A stretch of DNA of 64,000 nucleotides from Telmatactis stephensoni. Taxonomy: Eukaryota > Cnidaria > Anthozoa > Actiniaria > Isophelliidae. The notes below the pieces were generated by a model. The model was not told the DNA's origin. It searched no databases and saw nothing but the letters and a program-made list of their open reading frames with translations. The position numbers were made by a program, and so were the translations under genes. The number at the start of each line of letters is the position of its first letter. Positions within the stretch are counted from its first letter, which is position 1. The DNA lies in assembly GCA_029948255.1 (NCBI GenBank), contig JALIZF010001673.1, positions 496,001 through 560,000 on the forward strand, in the 5' to 3' direction. Shown here piece by piece: positions 53,687-64,000 of the stretch.

Positions 53687-56600
53687 AAATAGCATGAGTT
53701 TTCTGACTAATTAAAGGCTAACACAATCCACTGCACTCAATACCGCCGTTACGACGACCACCGTGTATTACGGCAAATGGTCTGACTGTCCTGACTAACA
53801 AAATTCTAATACACACCACTGAACAAAACACCGACGTTACGAGGACCACCGTGTATTTTAGCAAATGGGCTGAGTTTCCTGATTAAGAAAAGTCTAATAC
53901 ACACCACTGAACGAAACACCGACGTAACGAGGACCACCGTGTATTTCAGCAAATTCGCTGAGTTTCCTGACTAACAAAAGTCTAATACACACCACTGAAC
54001 GAAACACCGACGTTACGAGGACCACCGTGTATTTCAGCAAATGGGCTGAGTTTCCTGACTAACAAAAGTCTAATACACACCACTGAACGAAACACCGACG
54101 TTACGAGGACCACCGTGTATTTCAGCAAATGGGCTGAGTTTCCTGACTAACAAAAGTCTAATACACACCACTGAACGAAACACCGACGTTATGAGGATCA
54201 CCGTGTATTTCGGCAAATGGGCTGAGTTTCCTGACTAACCAAAAGTCTAATACACACCACTGAACGAAATACCGACGTTACGAGGACCAACGTGTATTTC
54301 GGCAAACGGGCTGAGTTTCATGATTAACCAAAAGTCTAATACCCACCACTGAACGAAACACCGACGTTACGAGGACCACCGTGTATTTCGGCAAATGGGC
54401 TGAGTTTCCTGACTAACCAAAACTCTAATACACACCACTGAAGGAAACACTGACGTTACGAGGACCACCATATAGTTCAGCAAATAGCATGAGCTTTCTG
54501 ACTAATTAAAGTCTAATACAATCCACTGAACGTAACACCGATCTTACGAGGACCACCGTGTATTTCAGCAAATGCGCTGAGTTTCCTGACTAACAAAAGT
54601 CTAATACGCACCACTGGACTCAACACCGACGTTACGAGGACCACCGGGTATTTCAGCAAACGGGCTGACTTTTCTGACTAACTAAAGTCTTATACATACA
54701 TTTGGACTCAACACTGACCGACGTTATCAGGACCAACGTGTTTTTCAGCAAATGGGCAGAGTTTCCTGATTAACTACACTCTAATACATACCACTGGACT
54801 CAACGCCGACGTTACGAGGACCACCGTGTATTTCAGCAAATGTAATGATCTTACTGACAAAAAAACTCTAATGCATACCAGTGGACTCAACATCGACGTA
54901 GCGAGGATCACCGAGCATTTCAACAAATAGCCTGACTGTCCCGACTAACAAAAGTCTAACACATACCACTGGACTCAACACCGACGATACAAGGACCACC
55001 GTGTATTTAAGCAAATGGGCTGTGTTTCCTGACTAACTACACTCTAATGCATACCACTGGACTCAACACCGACGTCACGAGTGCTACCGTGTATTCCAGC
55101 AAATATAATGATCTTACTTACAAATTAAACTCTAATTCATACCACTGTGCTAAAAACCGACCACAAGAGGACCACCGTATATATTTCAGCAAATAGCATG
55201 AGTTTCCTGACTAAAGTCTTATACATACCAATAGACTCAACACCGACGTTACGAGGACTACCGTGTATTTCAGCAAAGTAATGATCTTACTGACAAAAAA
55301 AACTCTAATGCATACCAATGGACTCAACATCGACGTAACGAGGATCACCGAGCATTTCAGCAAATAGCCTGACTGTCCCGACTAACAATAGTCTAATACA
55401 TACCACTGGACTCAACACCGACGTTACGAGGACCACCGTGTATTTCAGCAAATGTAATGATCTTACTGAGAAACTAAACTCTAATGCATACCACTGGATT
55501 CAACAACGACGTTACGAGGACCACCGTATATTTCAGCAAATAGCACGAGCTTCCTTACTAAAGTGTAATACATACCACTGGACTCAACACCGACGTTACG
55601 AGGACTACGGTGTTTTTCAACAAATTAAATGGGCTGAGTTTCCTGAAAAACTACACTCTAATGCATACCACTGAACTCAACACCGACGTCACGAGAACCA
55701 CCGTGTATTTCAGCAAATGTAATGATCTTACTTTCAAACTAAACTCTAATTCATACCATTGTACTCAACACCGACGTTACGATGACCACCGTATATTTCA
55801 GCAAATGGCACGAGTTTCCTTACTAAAGTGTAATACATAGCACTGGACTCAACACCAACGTTACGAGGACAACCGTGTATTTAAGCAAATGGGGTGTGTT
55901 TCCTGACTAACTAAACTCTAATACATACCACTAGACTCAACACCGACTTATCAGGACCACACCGTATATTTCAGCAAATAGCATGAGTTTCCTGACTAAA
56001 GTCTTATAGATACCACTGGACTCAACACCGACATTACGACGACCAACGTATATTTCACAAATAGCATGAATTTCCTGATTAAAGTCTAGTACATACCACT
56101 AGACTCAACACCGACGTTAGGAGGACCACCCTATATTTCACAAATAGCATGAGTTTCCTGACTAAAGTCTCGTACATACCACTAGACTCAATACCGACGT
56201 TACGAGGACCACCGTATATTTCACAAAAAGCATGAGTTTCCTGACTAAAGTCTAGTACATACCACTAGACTCAATACCGACGTTACGAGGACCACCGTGT
56301 ATTTCAGCAAATAGCATGAGTTTCCTGACTAAAGCCTAATACATACCACTGTACTCACTGTACGCAGCCAAGCAAATTGGCTGCGTTTCCTGACTAACTA
56401 AACTCTAATGCATACCACTGAACTCAACACCGACGTAACGAGAACAACCGTGTATTTCAGCAAATGTAATGATCTTACTTTCAAACTAAACTCTAATTCA
56501 TACCACTGTACTCAACACCGACGTTAAGAGGACCAAGGTATATTTCAGCAAATAGCATGAGTTTCCTGACTAAAGTCTAATACATACCAGTAGACTCAAC

Positions 56601-58268
56601 ACCGACGTTAGGAGGACCACCCTATATTTCACAAATAGCATGAGTTTCCTGACTAAAGTCTCGTACATACCACTAGACTCAATACCGACGTTACGAGGAC
56701 CACCGTGTTTTTCAGCAAATGGGTGAGTTTCCTGACTAACTACACTCTAATGCATACCACTGGACTCAACACCGACGTTACGAGGACCACCGTATATTTC
56801 AGCAAATAGCATGAGTTTTCTGACTAACTAAAGTGTAATACATACCACTGGACTCAACACCGACGTTACGAGGACCACCGTATTTTTCACAAATAGCATG
56901 AGTTTCCTGACTTAAGTGTAATATATACCACTGGACTCAACACCGACGTTACGAGGACCACCGTGTATTTCAGCAAATAGCACGAGTTTCCTGACTAAAG
57001 TGTAAAACATACCACTGGACTGAACACCGACGTTACGAGGACCACCGTATTTTTCACAAATAGCATGAGTTTCCTGACTTAAGTGTAATATATACCACTG
57101 GACTCAACACCGACGTTACGAGGACCACCGTGTATTTCAGCAAATAGCACGAGTTTCCTGACTAAAGTGTAAAACATACCACTGTACTGAACACCGACGT
57201 TACGAGGACCACCGTGTTTTTCACAAATAGCATGAGTTTCTTGACTAAAGTGTAAAACATACCACTGTACTGAACACCGACGTTACGAGTACCACCGTTT
57301 TTTTCACAAATAGCATGAGTTTCTTGACTAAAGTCTGATACATACCAATAGACTCAACACCGACGTTACGAGGACCACCGTATATTTCTGCAAATAGCAT
57401 GAGTTTCCGAACTAAAGTGTAGTACATACCATTGGACTCAACAACGACGTTACGAGGACCACCGCCGTATAGATCAACAAATAGCATGAATTTTCTTACT
57501 AACTAAAGTCTAATATATACCAATAGACTCAACACCGACGTTACGAGGACTACCGTGTTTTTCAACAAATGGGCTGAGTTTCCTGAATAACTAAACTCTA
57601 ATGCATACCACTGGACTCAACACCGACGTTACGAGGACCACCGTGTATTTCAGCAAATGTAATGATCTTGCTGACAAAAAAAAATTAATGCATACCAATG
57701 GACTCAACATCGACGTAGCGAGGATCACCGAGCATTTCAACAAATAGCATGACTGTCCCTACTAACAAAAGTCTAATACATACCACTGGACTCAACACCG
57801 ACGTTACGAGGACCACCGTGTTTTTCAACAAATGGGCTGAGTTTCCTGACTAACTAAACTCTAATGCATACCACTGAACTCAACACCGACGTCACGAGTA
57901 CTACAGTGTATTCCAGCAAATATAATGATCTTACTTACAAATTAAACTCTAATTCATACCACTGTGCTCAAAACCGACGATAAGAGGACCACCGTATATT
58001 TCAGCAAATAGCATGAGTTTCCTGACTAAAGTCTGATACATACCAATAGACTCAACACCGACGTTACGAGGACCACCGTGTATTTTAGCAAATGTAATGA
58101 TCTTACTGACAAAAAAACTCTAATGCATACCACTGGACTCAACACCGACGTTACGAGGACCACCATGTACTTCAGCAAATGTAATGATCATACTGACAAA
58201 AAAAAACTCTAATGCATACCAGTGGACTCAACATCGACGTAACGAGGATCACCGAGCATTTCAACAAA
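53687..58268. repeat. Large satellite, second block
   Basis: Continues the array after the inserted element. From about 54500 onward units are more heterogeneous and often shorter (AGCATGAGTTTCCTGACTAA linker, about 75-80 bp). Composite blocks recur, such as a GTAATGATCTTACTGAC unit followed by an ACATCGACGTAGCGAGGATC unit (about 52400, 54830, 55270, 57650, 58090), which indicates multi-unit duplications. Confidence 0.97.
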
Positions 58269-58640
58269 AGGTACTAAGGACGTTATAGAGAGTAAAAACA
58301 ACACTGTGTGGACTGTACAACCGACAGTTACGAGGACCAGGGTATGATGAGCAAGTACTAAGAGTTTATAGAAAGTAAAAACACACTGTGTGACTGTACA
58401 CCGACATTACGAGGACCGGGATATGATCAGAAAGTACTAAGAGTTTATAAGAAGTAAAAACACACTGTGTGACTCTACACCGACGTTACGAGGACCAGGG
58501 TATGATCAGAAAGTACTAAGAGTTTATAGAAGTAAAAACACACTGTGTGACTGTACACCGACATTACGAGGACCGGGTATGATCAGAAAGTACTAAGAGT
58601 TTATAGGAAGTAAAAACACACTGTGTGACTGTACACCGAC
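58269..58640. repeat. Satellite sub-block with a different linker
   Basis: Five units keep the core (CCGACATTACGAGGACCGGG and similar) but have a wholly different linker: AGTACTAAGAGTTTATAGAA, AAAACACACTGTGTGACTG. Period about 80-83 bp. The core is thus the only part common to the two sub-families. Confidence 0.93.
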
Positions 58641-59346
58641 GTTACGAGGACCACCGTGTATTTCAGCAAATAGCATGAGTTTCTGACTAAGTCTAATACA
58701 TGTCACTTGACTCAACACCGACGTTACCAGGACCACCGTATATTTCAGCAAATAGCATGAGTTTCCTGACTAAAGTCTGATACATACCAATAGACTCAAC
58801 ACCGACGTTACGAGGACCACCGTATATTTCAGCAAATAGCATGAGTTTCCTGACTTACTAAACTTTGAAACATACCATTGGGCTCACTACCGACGTTACG
58901 AGGACCACCGTGTATTTCAGCAAATAGCATGAGTTTCTTGACTAAAGTCTGATACATACCAATAGACTCAACACCGACGTTACAAGTACCACCGTATATT
59001 TCAGCAAATAGCATGAGTTTCCTGACTAACTATACTCTTATGCATACCACTGGACTCAACACCGACGTTACGAGGACCACCTTATATTTCAGCAAATAGC
59101 ATGAGTTTCCGAACCAAAGTGTAGTACATACCATTGGACTCAACAACGACGTTACGAGGACCACCGCCGTATAGATCAACAAATAGCATGAATTTTCTTA
59201 CTAACTAAAGTCTAATATATACCAATAGACTCAACACCGACGTTACGAGGATCACCGTGTATTTCAGCAAATAGCATGAGCTTCCTGACTAAAGTCTAAT
59301 ACATACCAATAGACTCAACACCGACGTTACATTACTAGTACATACC
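58641..59346. repeat. Large satellite, last block
   Basis: Return to the ordinary unit with the AGCATGAGTTTCCTGACTAA linker. The last unit is interrupted at 59346 by the element at 59347-59898, and its remainder (59899-59919) follows. Confidence 0.95.
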
Positions 59347-59898
59347 GGCTGTGTTTTCACTAGGACATTCTACTAGCTTAACATTCCTTTAGGTGTTTGT
59401 GTACAGACCAACTTTAGACTAGTGCAACTTTTCCGGTGTTTTCAGTAGCAAAGTTTGCGGTGCCATTACATGAATGGATCTAATTACCAACGGTCATTTC
59501 CAAAGCAAGCAGTCAAAAAAATACAAAGTTTAACAACTCTCCATAAGAAATAATTGTCTATTAAGTTAAAAAGGAGGAATTATTCTTTAAAATATACAAT
59601 ATTCTCTTCTTTAAGAACGATTCTAGGGTTGTCTGTTGTATGATAACACGCATTAAGTAAATAATGAGACCGATATCTGTCAACTAGCGTGCTCCCATTG
59701 GTTGATTGAGCTGGGAGGACAAGTTAGACCATCTTGCTAGGTAGTCTAACTTGGACGCGATTTCCGGTGTTTTAGCGACAATTTTACAAGTGAAAACACT
59801 GCATTTTTAACTCGCTTAACTTTTTCTAGGCTGTTTTCACTGTATTTCCGGAGTTTCTGAGTTAAACTAGTCTAAATTGTCCTAGTGAAAACACAGCC
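59347..59898. mobile_element. TIR element at the satellite edge with ACC target duplication
   Basis: 552 bp with perfect 21-bp inverted ends beginning GGCTGTGTTTTCACTAGGAC. ACC flanks both sides (59344-59346, 59899-59901) and is present once in the undisturbed satellite word CATACCACTAGACTC. A three-base duplication suggests a PIF/Harbinger-type mobiliser. No ORF inside. Confidence 0.85.
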
Positions 59899-59919
59899 AC
59901 CACTAGACTCAACACCGAC

Positions 59920-60561
59920 TGTAACGGCTGGAGTTTCACGACGATACGATGGCTAGGTCACGTTGTTATTAATAACTCCGGTTTCGCCGTTGCTAGTAAT
60001 ACGTTGATAGAGGGAAAGTTTTGCTACTGAGACTCGAGCGATACGTTTCTTTATTATGAGCCACGTAAAAACTGAAATTAATATAAATGACTATCTAAAT
60101 GTGGTGATTACAATAATAATATTCTTAACGTAGATTTTACAATCAATTGGGCTATGCATTCATACATTCGTATACAGTACAATAACAATGTAGATCAATA
60201 AACAAATGAAACTTACAATTATAATAAACAACTAACGAGGATACAATCATCAATAACCAAATACTAACAATCATTTAACTGAATCATACCTCTTTCCTCC
60301 GATTGACTTCGATTATACTTAAATTTCTTTGCTACGATATTTGCGTGAACGCCTCCAAATCAAAGGCACAAGGGACGCGAACATGATATGTTTACAAAAA
60401 GGGATTATGGTTAATTACATGGCTCCCCTAAATTGAAGGGACAATTTACATCAAATCAAACAAATAATCACTTTTCCATGATGACTGTTCAGTTCAGTTC
60501 TTTAACAAAACAATAAATGAATTTCGATAATGTTCAATATATATATACAAACTTGACATCA
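59920..60561 (-). mobile_element. 3' LTR of a BEL/Pao retrotransposon
   Basis: Reads on the minus strand from TGATGTCAAGTTTG to CAGCCGTTACA, about 642 bp, with the usual TG...CA ends. It directly follows a purine-rich stretch (ACCAAGGAG on the minus strand) that could be the polypurine tract, downstream of the pol stop at 60602. It sits in a satellite core (ACACCGAC just before it), so CCGAC (59915-59919) should be the target-site duplication. The other LTR lies beyond the window. Confidence 0.7.
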
Positions 60562-60601
60562 GGCTCCTTGGTGGGGATTCCCGGTCTTCTTGGATTGTAG
60601 T

Positions 60602-62581
60602 TTAAGTGTCTTTCTTCTTTACCAATAGAACTACCTTAGTAATGGGTCGCTCGTAGACCTTCTTTTCTTTACCCGTAAATATGCGCACCTTTCTAACCAG
60701 GCCATCATCGCTCGGGATGGCTGATGCGATGCGACCAAGACGCCACTGGTTCCTGGGTACGTCTTCCTCCTTCAGGAGAATGATATCACCCTCCTCGAGA
60801 TTCGGTTTTGGCTGCAACCACTTCTGACGATGCTGCAAGGACTGAAGGTAGTGCTTCTTCCAGCTGCTCCAAAACTGGTTGGCGAGATATTGGACGCGAC
60901 GCCATCTCTTCCGGCTGTAAAGGTCAGGATCTTCGAACCGTCCTGGGGGCGGTAGTACTACTGAGGTCTTTTGAGTCAGTAACATGTTTGGGGATAGAAC
61001 TGCTTGATCAGGTGTAGATAGGTCTTCGATCGTCAGGGGGCGGCTATTTACGATCGCTTCAGCTTCCACCATGAGTGTGCGCAATGATTCGTCATCGAGT
61101 TGGCTTCCATGCTGAAGGAGGAGGGCAGAGAGTACACTTCGTACTGTGCGGATCTGTCGCTCCCACACACCGCCCATGTGGCTTGCATGTGGGACGTTCA
61201 TCTTTACGTGGACCCAATCACAGTTGTCCTGACGGAGATCGTCAGATATCTTTGCGTGGTTGAACTCTGATAGGGCACTCTGCATCTCGTTTTTGGCGCC
61301 AACAAAGTTGGTGCCTTGATCTGATCTTAGTTGGCGTGCAGGACCTCGGCGGCCAATGAAGCGACGATAGGCACTTATGAAGGAGTCTGTAGTTAGGGAG
61401 GCTGCAGTCTCTATATGGATTGCTCTTGAAGATAGGCATGTAAAGAGAACTCCGTAACGCTTCAACTCTTTCCGGCCCTCCTTGACGATGAAGGGCCCAA
61501 AATAGTCGACTGCGCTATAAGTGAAAGGTGCAGTTTCTCCCAACCGGTCTTCTGGAAGGTCTGCCATCTTCTGAGACTGTGGGGCTCCTCTTAGCCTCTT
61601 GCAGGTGACGCAACTTGTGATGTAGTGCCCAACAGCTGAGCGACCGCCGGTTATCCAAAATCCCGATGAACGTACTTCCGCTAACGTCCTCCCGCGACCT
61701 TGGTGGCTTGTCCTCTCGTGAAAGTGACGAATCACGAGGTCGGTGACGTGTCCTTTCTTGGGAAGTATTGCTGGATGTCGTGCTTCGTACTCCAGAGTGT
61801 TGGCATTAGTGAGTCGACCGCCGACACGTAGAATTCCGTCTAGGTCCAAGAAGGGATCAAGTGGCAGGATTGCGCTTCCCACTTTCACTTTGATGTTATT
61901 TCGAAGGGAGGTTATCTCATCTGTGAAATGCCTTGCTTGAACATCTTTTACGATTTCCCTTCCCGCTCTGTGCAGTGCCGCGACATCGATGCTGGCAGAC
62001 GAGGACGCTGGAGTAGATTTCTCTTTGAATTTTCTTTGCACTTTCATGCACGCTGCTATAGCCTTTTTTGCCTTATGCCAGCTTGAGAAACGCTTTACAC
62101 GATGCTCGAGGTCGAATCGCTCCTTTGTTTCTATCTTGTGACTGGACACTTTCTTGACTTCAGGGTCATCCGGAGAAATGTCACTAACTACAGGGTGTTG
62201 ATTTAGTTCATCGGCTCTATCCCACAGGAAAGCTGGACCGTTCCACCACCTTTTATCGTTAATCAGCTCTTGCGCAGTAAGACCACGGGAGGCTTCGTCT
62301 GCTGGATTTTCTGCAGAGGCGACGTATCTCCATTGTGATGGCGAAGTCATGTCGCGAATTTGCTGGACCCTGTTGGCTACGTAGGTATGAAAACGCCTTG
62401 CATCGTTAGAAATGTATCCAAGAACTACCTTACTGTCAGTGTAGAAATATTCATTGATGTCATCATATTTCAATTCTTTCTTCAGAAAGGTGCTTATTCT
62501 CACGGACATCAGGGCAGCAGCAAGCTCTAGTCGAGGTACTGTTACTGGTTTTAATGGGTGACTCGTGACTTTGCATGACAA
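60602..62581 (-). pseudogene. BEL/Pao pol, RNase H and integrase part
   Basis: 659 residues. RNase H region at residues 13-107 (VPRLELAAALMS, YTDSKVVLGYI, ENPADEASRG). Integrase zinc-binding HHCC at about H288, H293, C324, C327. Integrase core DDE residues D359 (AVDYFGPF), D421 (RSDQGTNF) and E474 (GGVWERQ) are all present. A C-terminal domain (about 560-650) contains WRRVQYLANQFW and EGDIILLKEED, as is normal for this family. The ORF itself looks intact but is out of frame with the preceding RT segment, so the polyprotein is broken. It integrates element cDNA into the genome in active relatives. Confidence 0.92.
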
Positions 62582-62825
62582 GGCAGCAGTGAACCTTGCC
62601 TTCCGTATTCATCATGCGTAAGTATGAGCACTGTCCATAGCCACACAAGCAGGCATCGGAGAAGTTATGTAATTCAACAGGACCGTAGCTCTCCGAAGTC
62701 AGCTGGCTTGTAGCAGCGAGGGATTGTAAGCTCCGACAAGTGTGCAAGGTCTTCGTTCCATCTTTGCCAGTCGACGTACAGTGGGTCTGGAAAGTCGTTC
62801 GTCCCATCCTATCCCATCCTTGCAA
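62582..62825 (-). pseudogene. BEL/Pao pol, frameshifted link between RT and RNase H
   Basis: The protein path changes frame near 62800, near 62672 and near 62582. The readable pieces include PLYVDWQRWNEDL, CYKPADFGEL and LHNFSDACLCGYG, the last being the first RNase H strand with its catalytic Asp. These breaks show that the copy is inactive unless they are sequencing errors. Confidence 0.8.
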
Positions 62826-64000
62826 AGCTGCTGTAAAATCAGTTTTCCTTTGAGAACGAAGGGGGACACCAAACCAAGTGGATCGAAGACGGAACTCACC
62901 GTAGACAAAATAGATCTCCGGGTCAAAGGCTTATTCCTTGGCTCAATTTTGAATTGGAAGCGGTCGGCTTCCACTTGCCATTGAACACCTAACGCTCTTT
63001 CTACAGGTAGGACATCCTTGCTTAGGTCGATGTCTTGTATTGCCTTGGCACGTTCGTCGACTGGAAGACTTGCTATCACTTCTTTGTTGTTGCTGAGGAA
63101 CTTATGTAGCTTGAAGCCTCCGGATTGACACATTGCTTTAGTACTCTTGAGCAACTCTATAGCTTCTTCGGTAGAGGAAACTGACCGTAAACCATCGTCG
63201 ACATAAAAATCATTCTTTACAAAATCGGCTGCGTCGATACCGAAGTTCACTTTGTTGTCGTCAGCCGTACGTTTAAGTGCAAAGTTAGCACACCCCGGAG
63301 ATGATCCAGCCCCAAAAAGGTGTACTGTCATTCGATATTCCGTAAAGTTACCCTCTGTATTTCCGTCATCCCACCATAAGAACCTCAGGTAATTTCTGTG
63401 CCTTGGCGTTACCTTAACTTGAAGAAACATCCCTTCGATGTCGCACATGATTGCAGTGGTCTCCTTTCTGAACCGACAGAGGACACCAGTCAGGTTGTTG
63501 GTGAGGTCTGGACTTGGGAGAAGGCATTGGTTAAGCGATTTTCCGTGATATGTAGCGCTGGCGTCGAAGACAACTCTAATTTTGTCGGGCTTCTTGGGGT
63601 GGTATACTCCATGATGCGGGATATACCAGACCTTGCCGTTGTCGATATTAATCTCGTCTTCAGGAACCTTCTCCGCATAGCCCTTGTCGATGAGATCTGC
63701 CATGAACTGAGTATAGCGCTCTTTATAAGTTGGATCTGCGGTCATGCGTTTTTTGAGACCACCAAGTCGTTTTGCAGCGGCCTGTCGGTTGTTAGGTAAG
63801 TTGCGCGATTCTTCCTTGAATGGTAGAGGCATTTCGTAGTGGCCGCTATCATCGATTGTTACGTTCTCTTCAAGTACTGTAATGAATTTTCTTTCATCGT
63901 GCGAAAGAGATTTTTCTGCGTTGTTGCAGTTTTCGATGAAATCCAGCTCGAACATCCTCTCGACTTGTTGGGGGGACACCATTTCTTCTTTCGTCTGGGT
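62699..64000 (-). pseudogene. BEL/Pao pol, reverse transcriptase part, runs off the window
   Basis: The frame is open to the right edge, so the N-terminal part (gag, protease) is outside. Counting from the Met at 63982: DKIRVVFDAS at about 133-142, the first catalytic Asp in IMCDIEGMFLQ (D181), FGAGSSPGCANFAL at about 223-236, and the YVDD catalytic box at 260-263. Further on, LSTVSSVFDPLGLVSPFVLK marks the domain following RT in Pao elements. The frame stops at 62699 after leaving the conserved sequence near 62800. Confidence 0.92.

Noticed and set aside
50660..58829. Several 60-80 codon ORFs within the satellite
   Set aside because: They are readings of 80-88 bp units and change with unit length; the same peptide words recur in different frames.
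50215..59346. CRISPR-like array (conserved core with variable spacers)
   Set aside because: The host is a eukaryote, the linkers themselves recur many times, unit length varies, and no associated genes exist; this is a satellite.
60808..63799. Plus-strand ORFs opposite the BEL/Pao pol gene
   Set aside because: Antisense shadows; the minus strand carries the RT, RNase H and integrase motifs.

Overview
The window is nuclear DNA from an animal, most likely an anthozoan cnidarian such as a stony coral. The evidence is a spliced metazoan chromatin gene with short exons (mostly 63-225 bp) and TE-filled introns, an intronless animal-type fucosyltransferase gene, and many degraded metazoan transposons (non-LTR retroelements, BEL/Pao, PIF/Harbinger-like, TTAA-flanked and foldback elements, tRNA-derived SINE heads). 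The coral assignment is an inference from repeat style and was not tested by a search.

There are two confident host genes, both on the minus strand. KANSL3 (23325-40709) encodes the alpha/beta-hydrolase-fold subunit of the NSL histone acetyltransferase complex. I could place eleven coding exons: nine with clean GT/AG boundaries and matching phases at both ends, the first with a clean donor, and exon 3 with an unresolved acceptor. An intronless alpha-(1,3)-fucosyltransferase-like gene (42275-43417) lies about 1.6 kb upstream of the KANSL3 start codon on the same strand. A third, weak candidate is a short signal-peptide ORF at 17569-17823.

Layout. 1-390: end of a 17-bp minisatellite with a flank that recurs at 20476-20634. 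1495-2990: two small GC-ended dispersed repeats. 3480-6638: a 5'-truncated, frameshifted endonuclease/RT LINE, abutting a BEL/Pao fragment (6639-7320). 7353-9363: a near-perfect 136-bp-arm palindrome and a broken transposase-like DNA element ending at TTAA; its relative is at 47749-48535. 9364-9545: a gag stub of a Ty3/gypsy-like element. 9546-13375: a 3.8-kb array of a 32-bp unit. 13376-23100: gene-poor, with several inverted-repeat elements, a TTAA-flanked 1.7-kb element and a second 17-bp array. 23100-40960: KANSL3, whose introns hold a LINE carrying a nested Harbinger-like element, other TIR elements and SINE heads. 40960-50200: the fucosyltransferase gene, then repeats including a SINE with a roughly 770-bp hexanucleotide tail. 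50215-59340: a roughly 9-kb satellite (period about 80-88 bp) interrupted by one inserted TIR element and bordered by another. 59920-64000: the 3' LTR and most of the frameshifted pol of a BEL/Pao retrotransposon running off the right edge.

The genes do not form a system together. The main interest is genome architecture: satellites that appear to have grown from pieces of small transposons, nested insertions that can be dated relative to each other, and an intact G-x-S-x-G nucleophile elbow in KANSL3.
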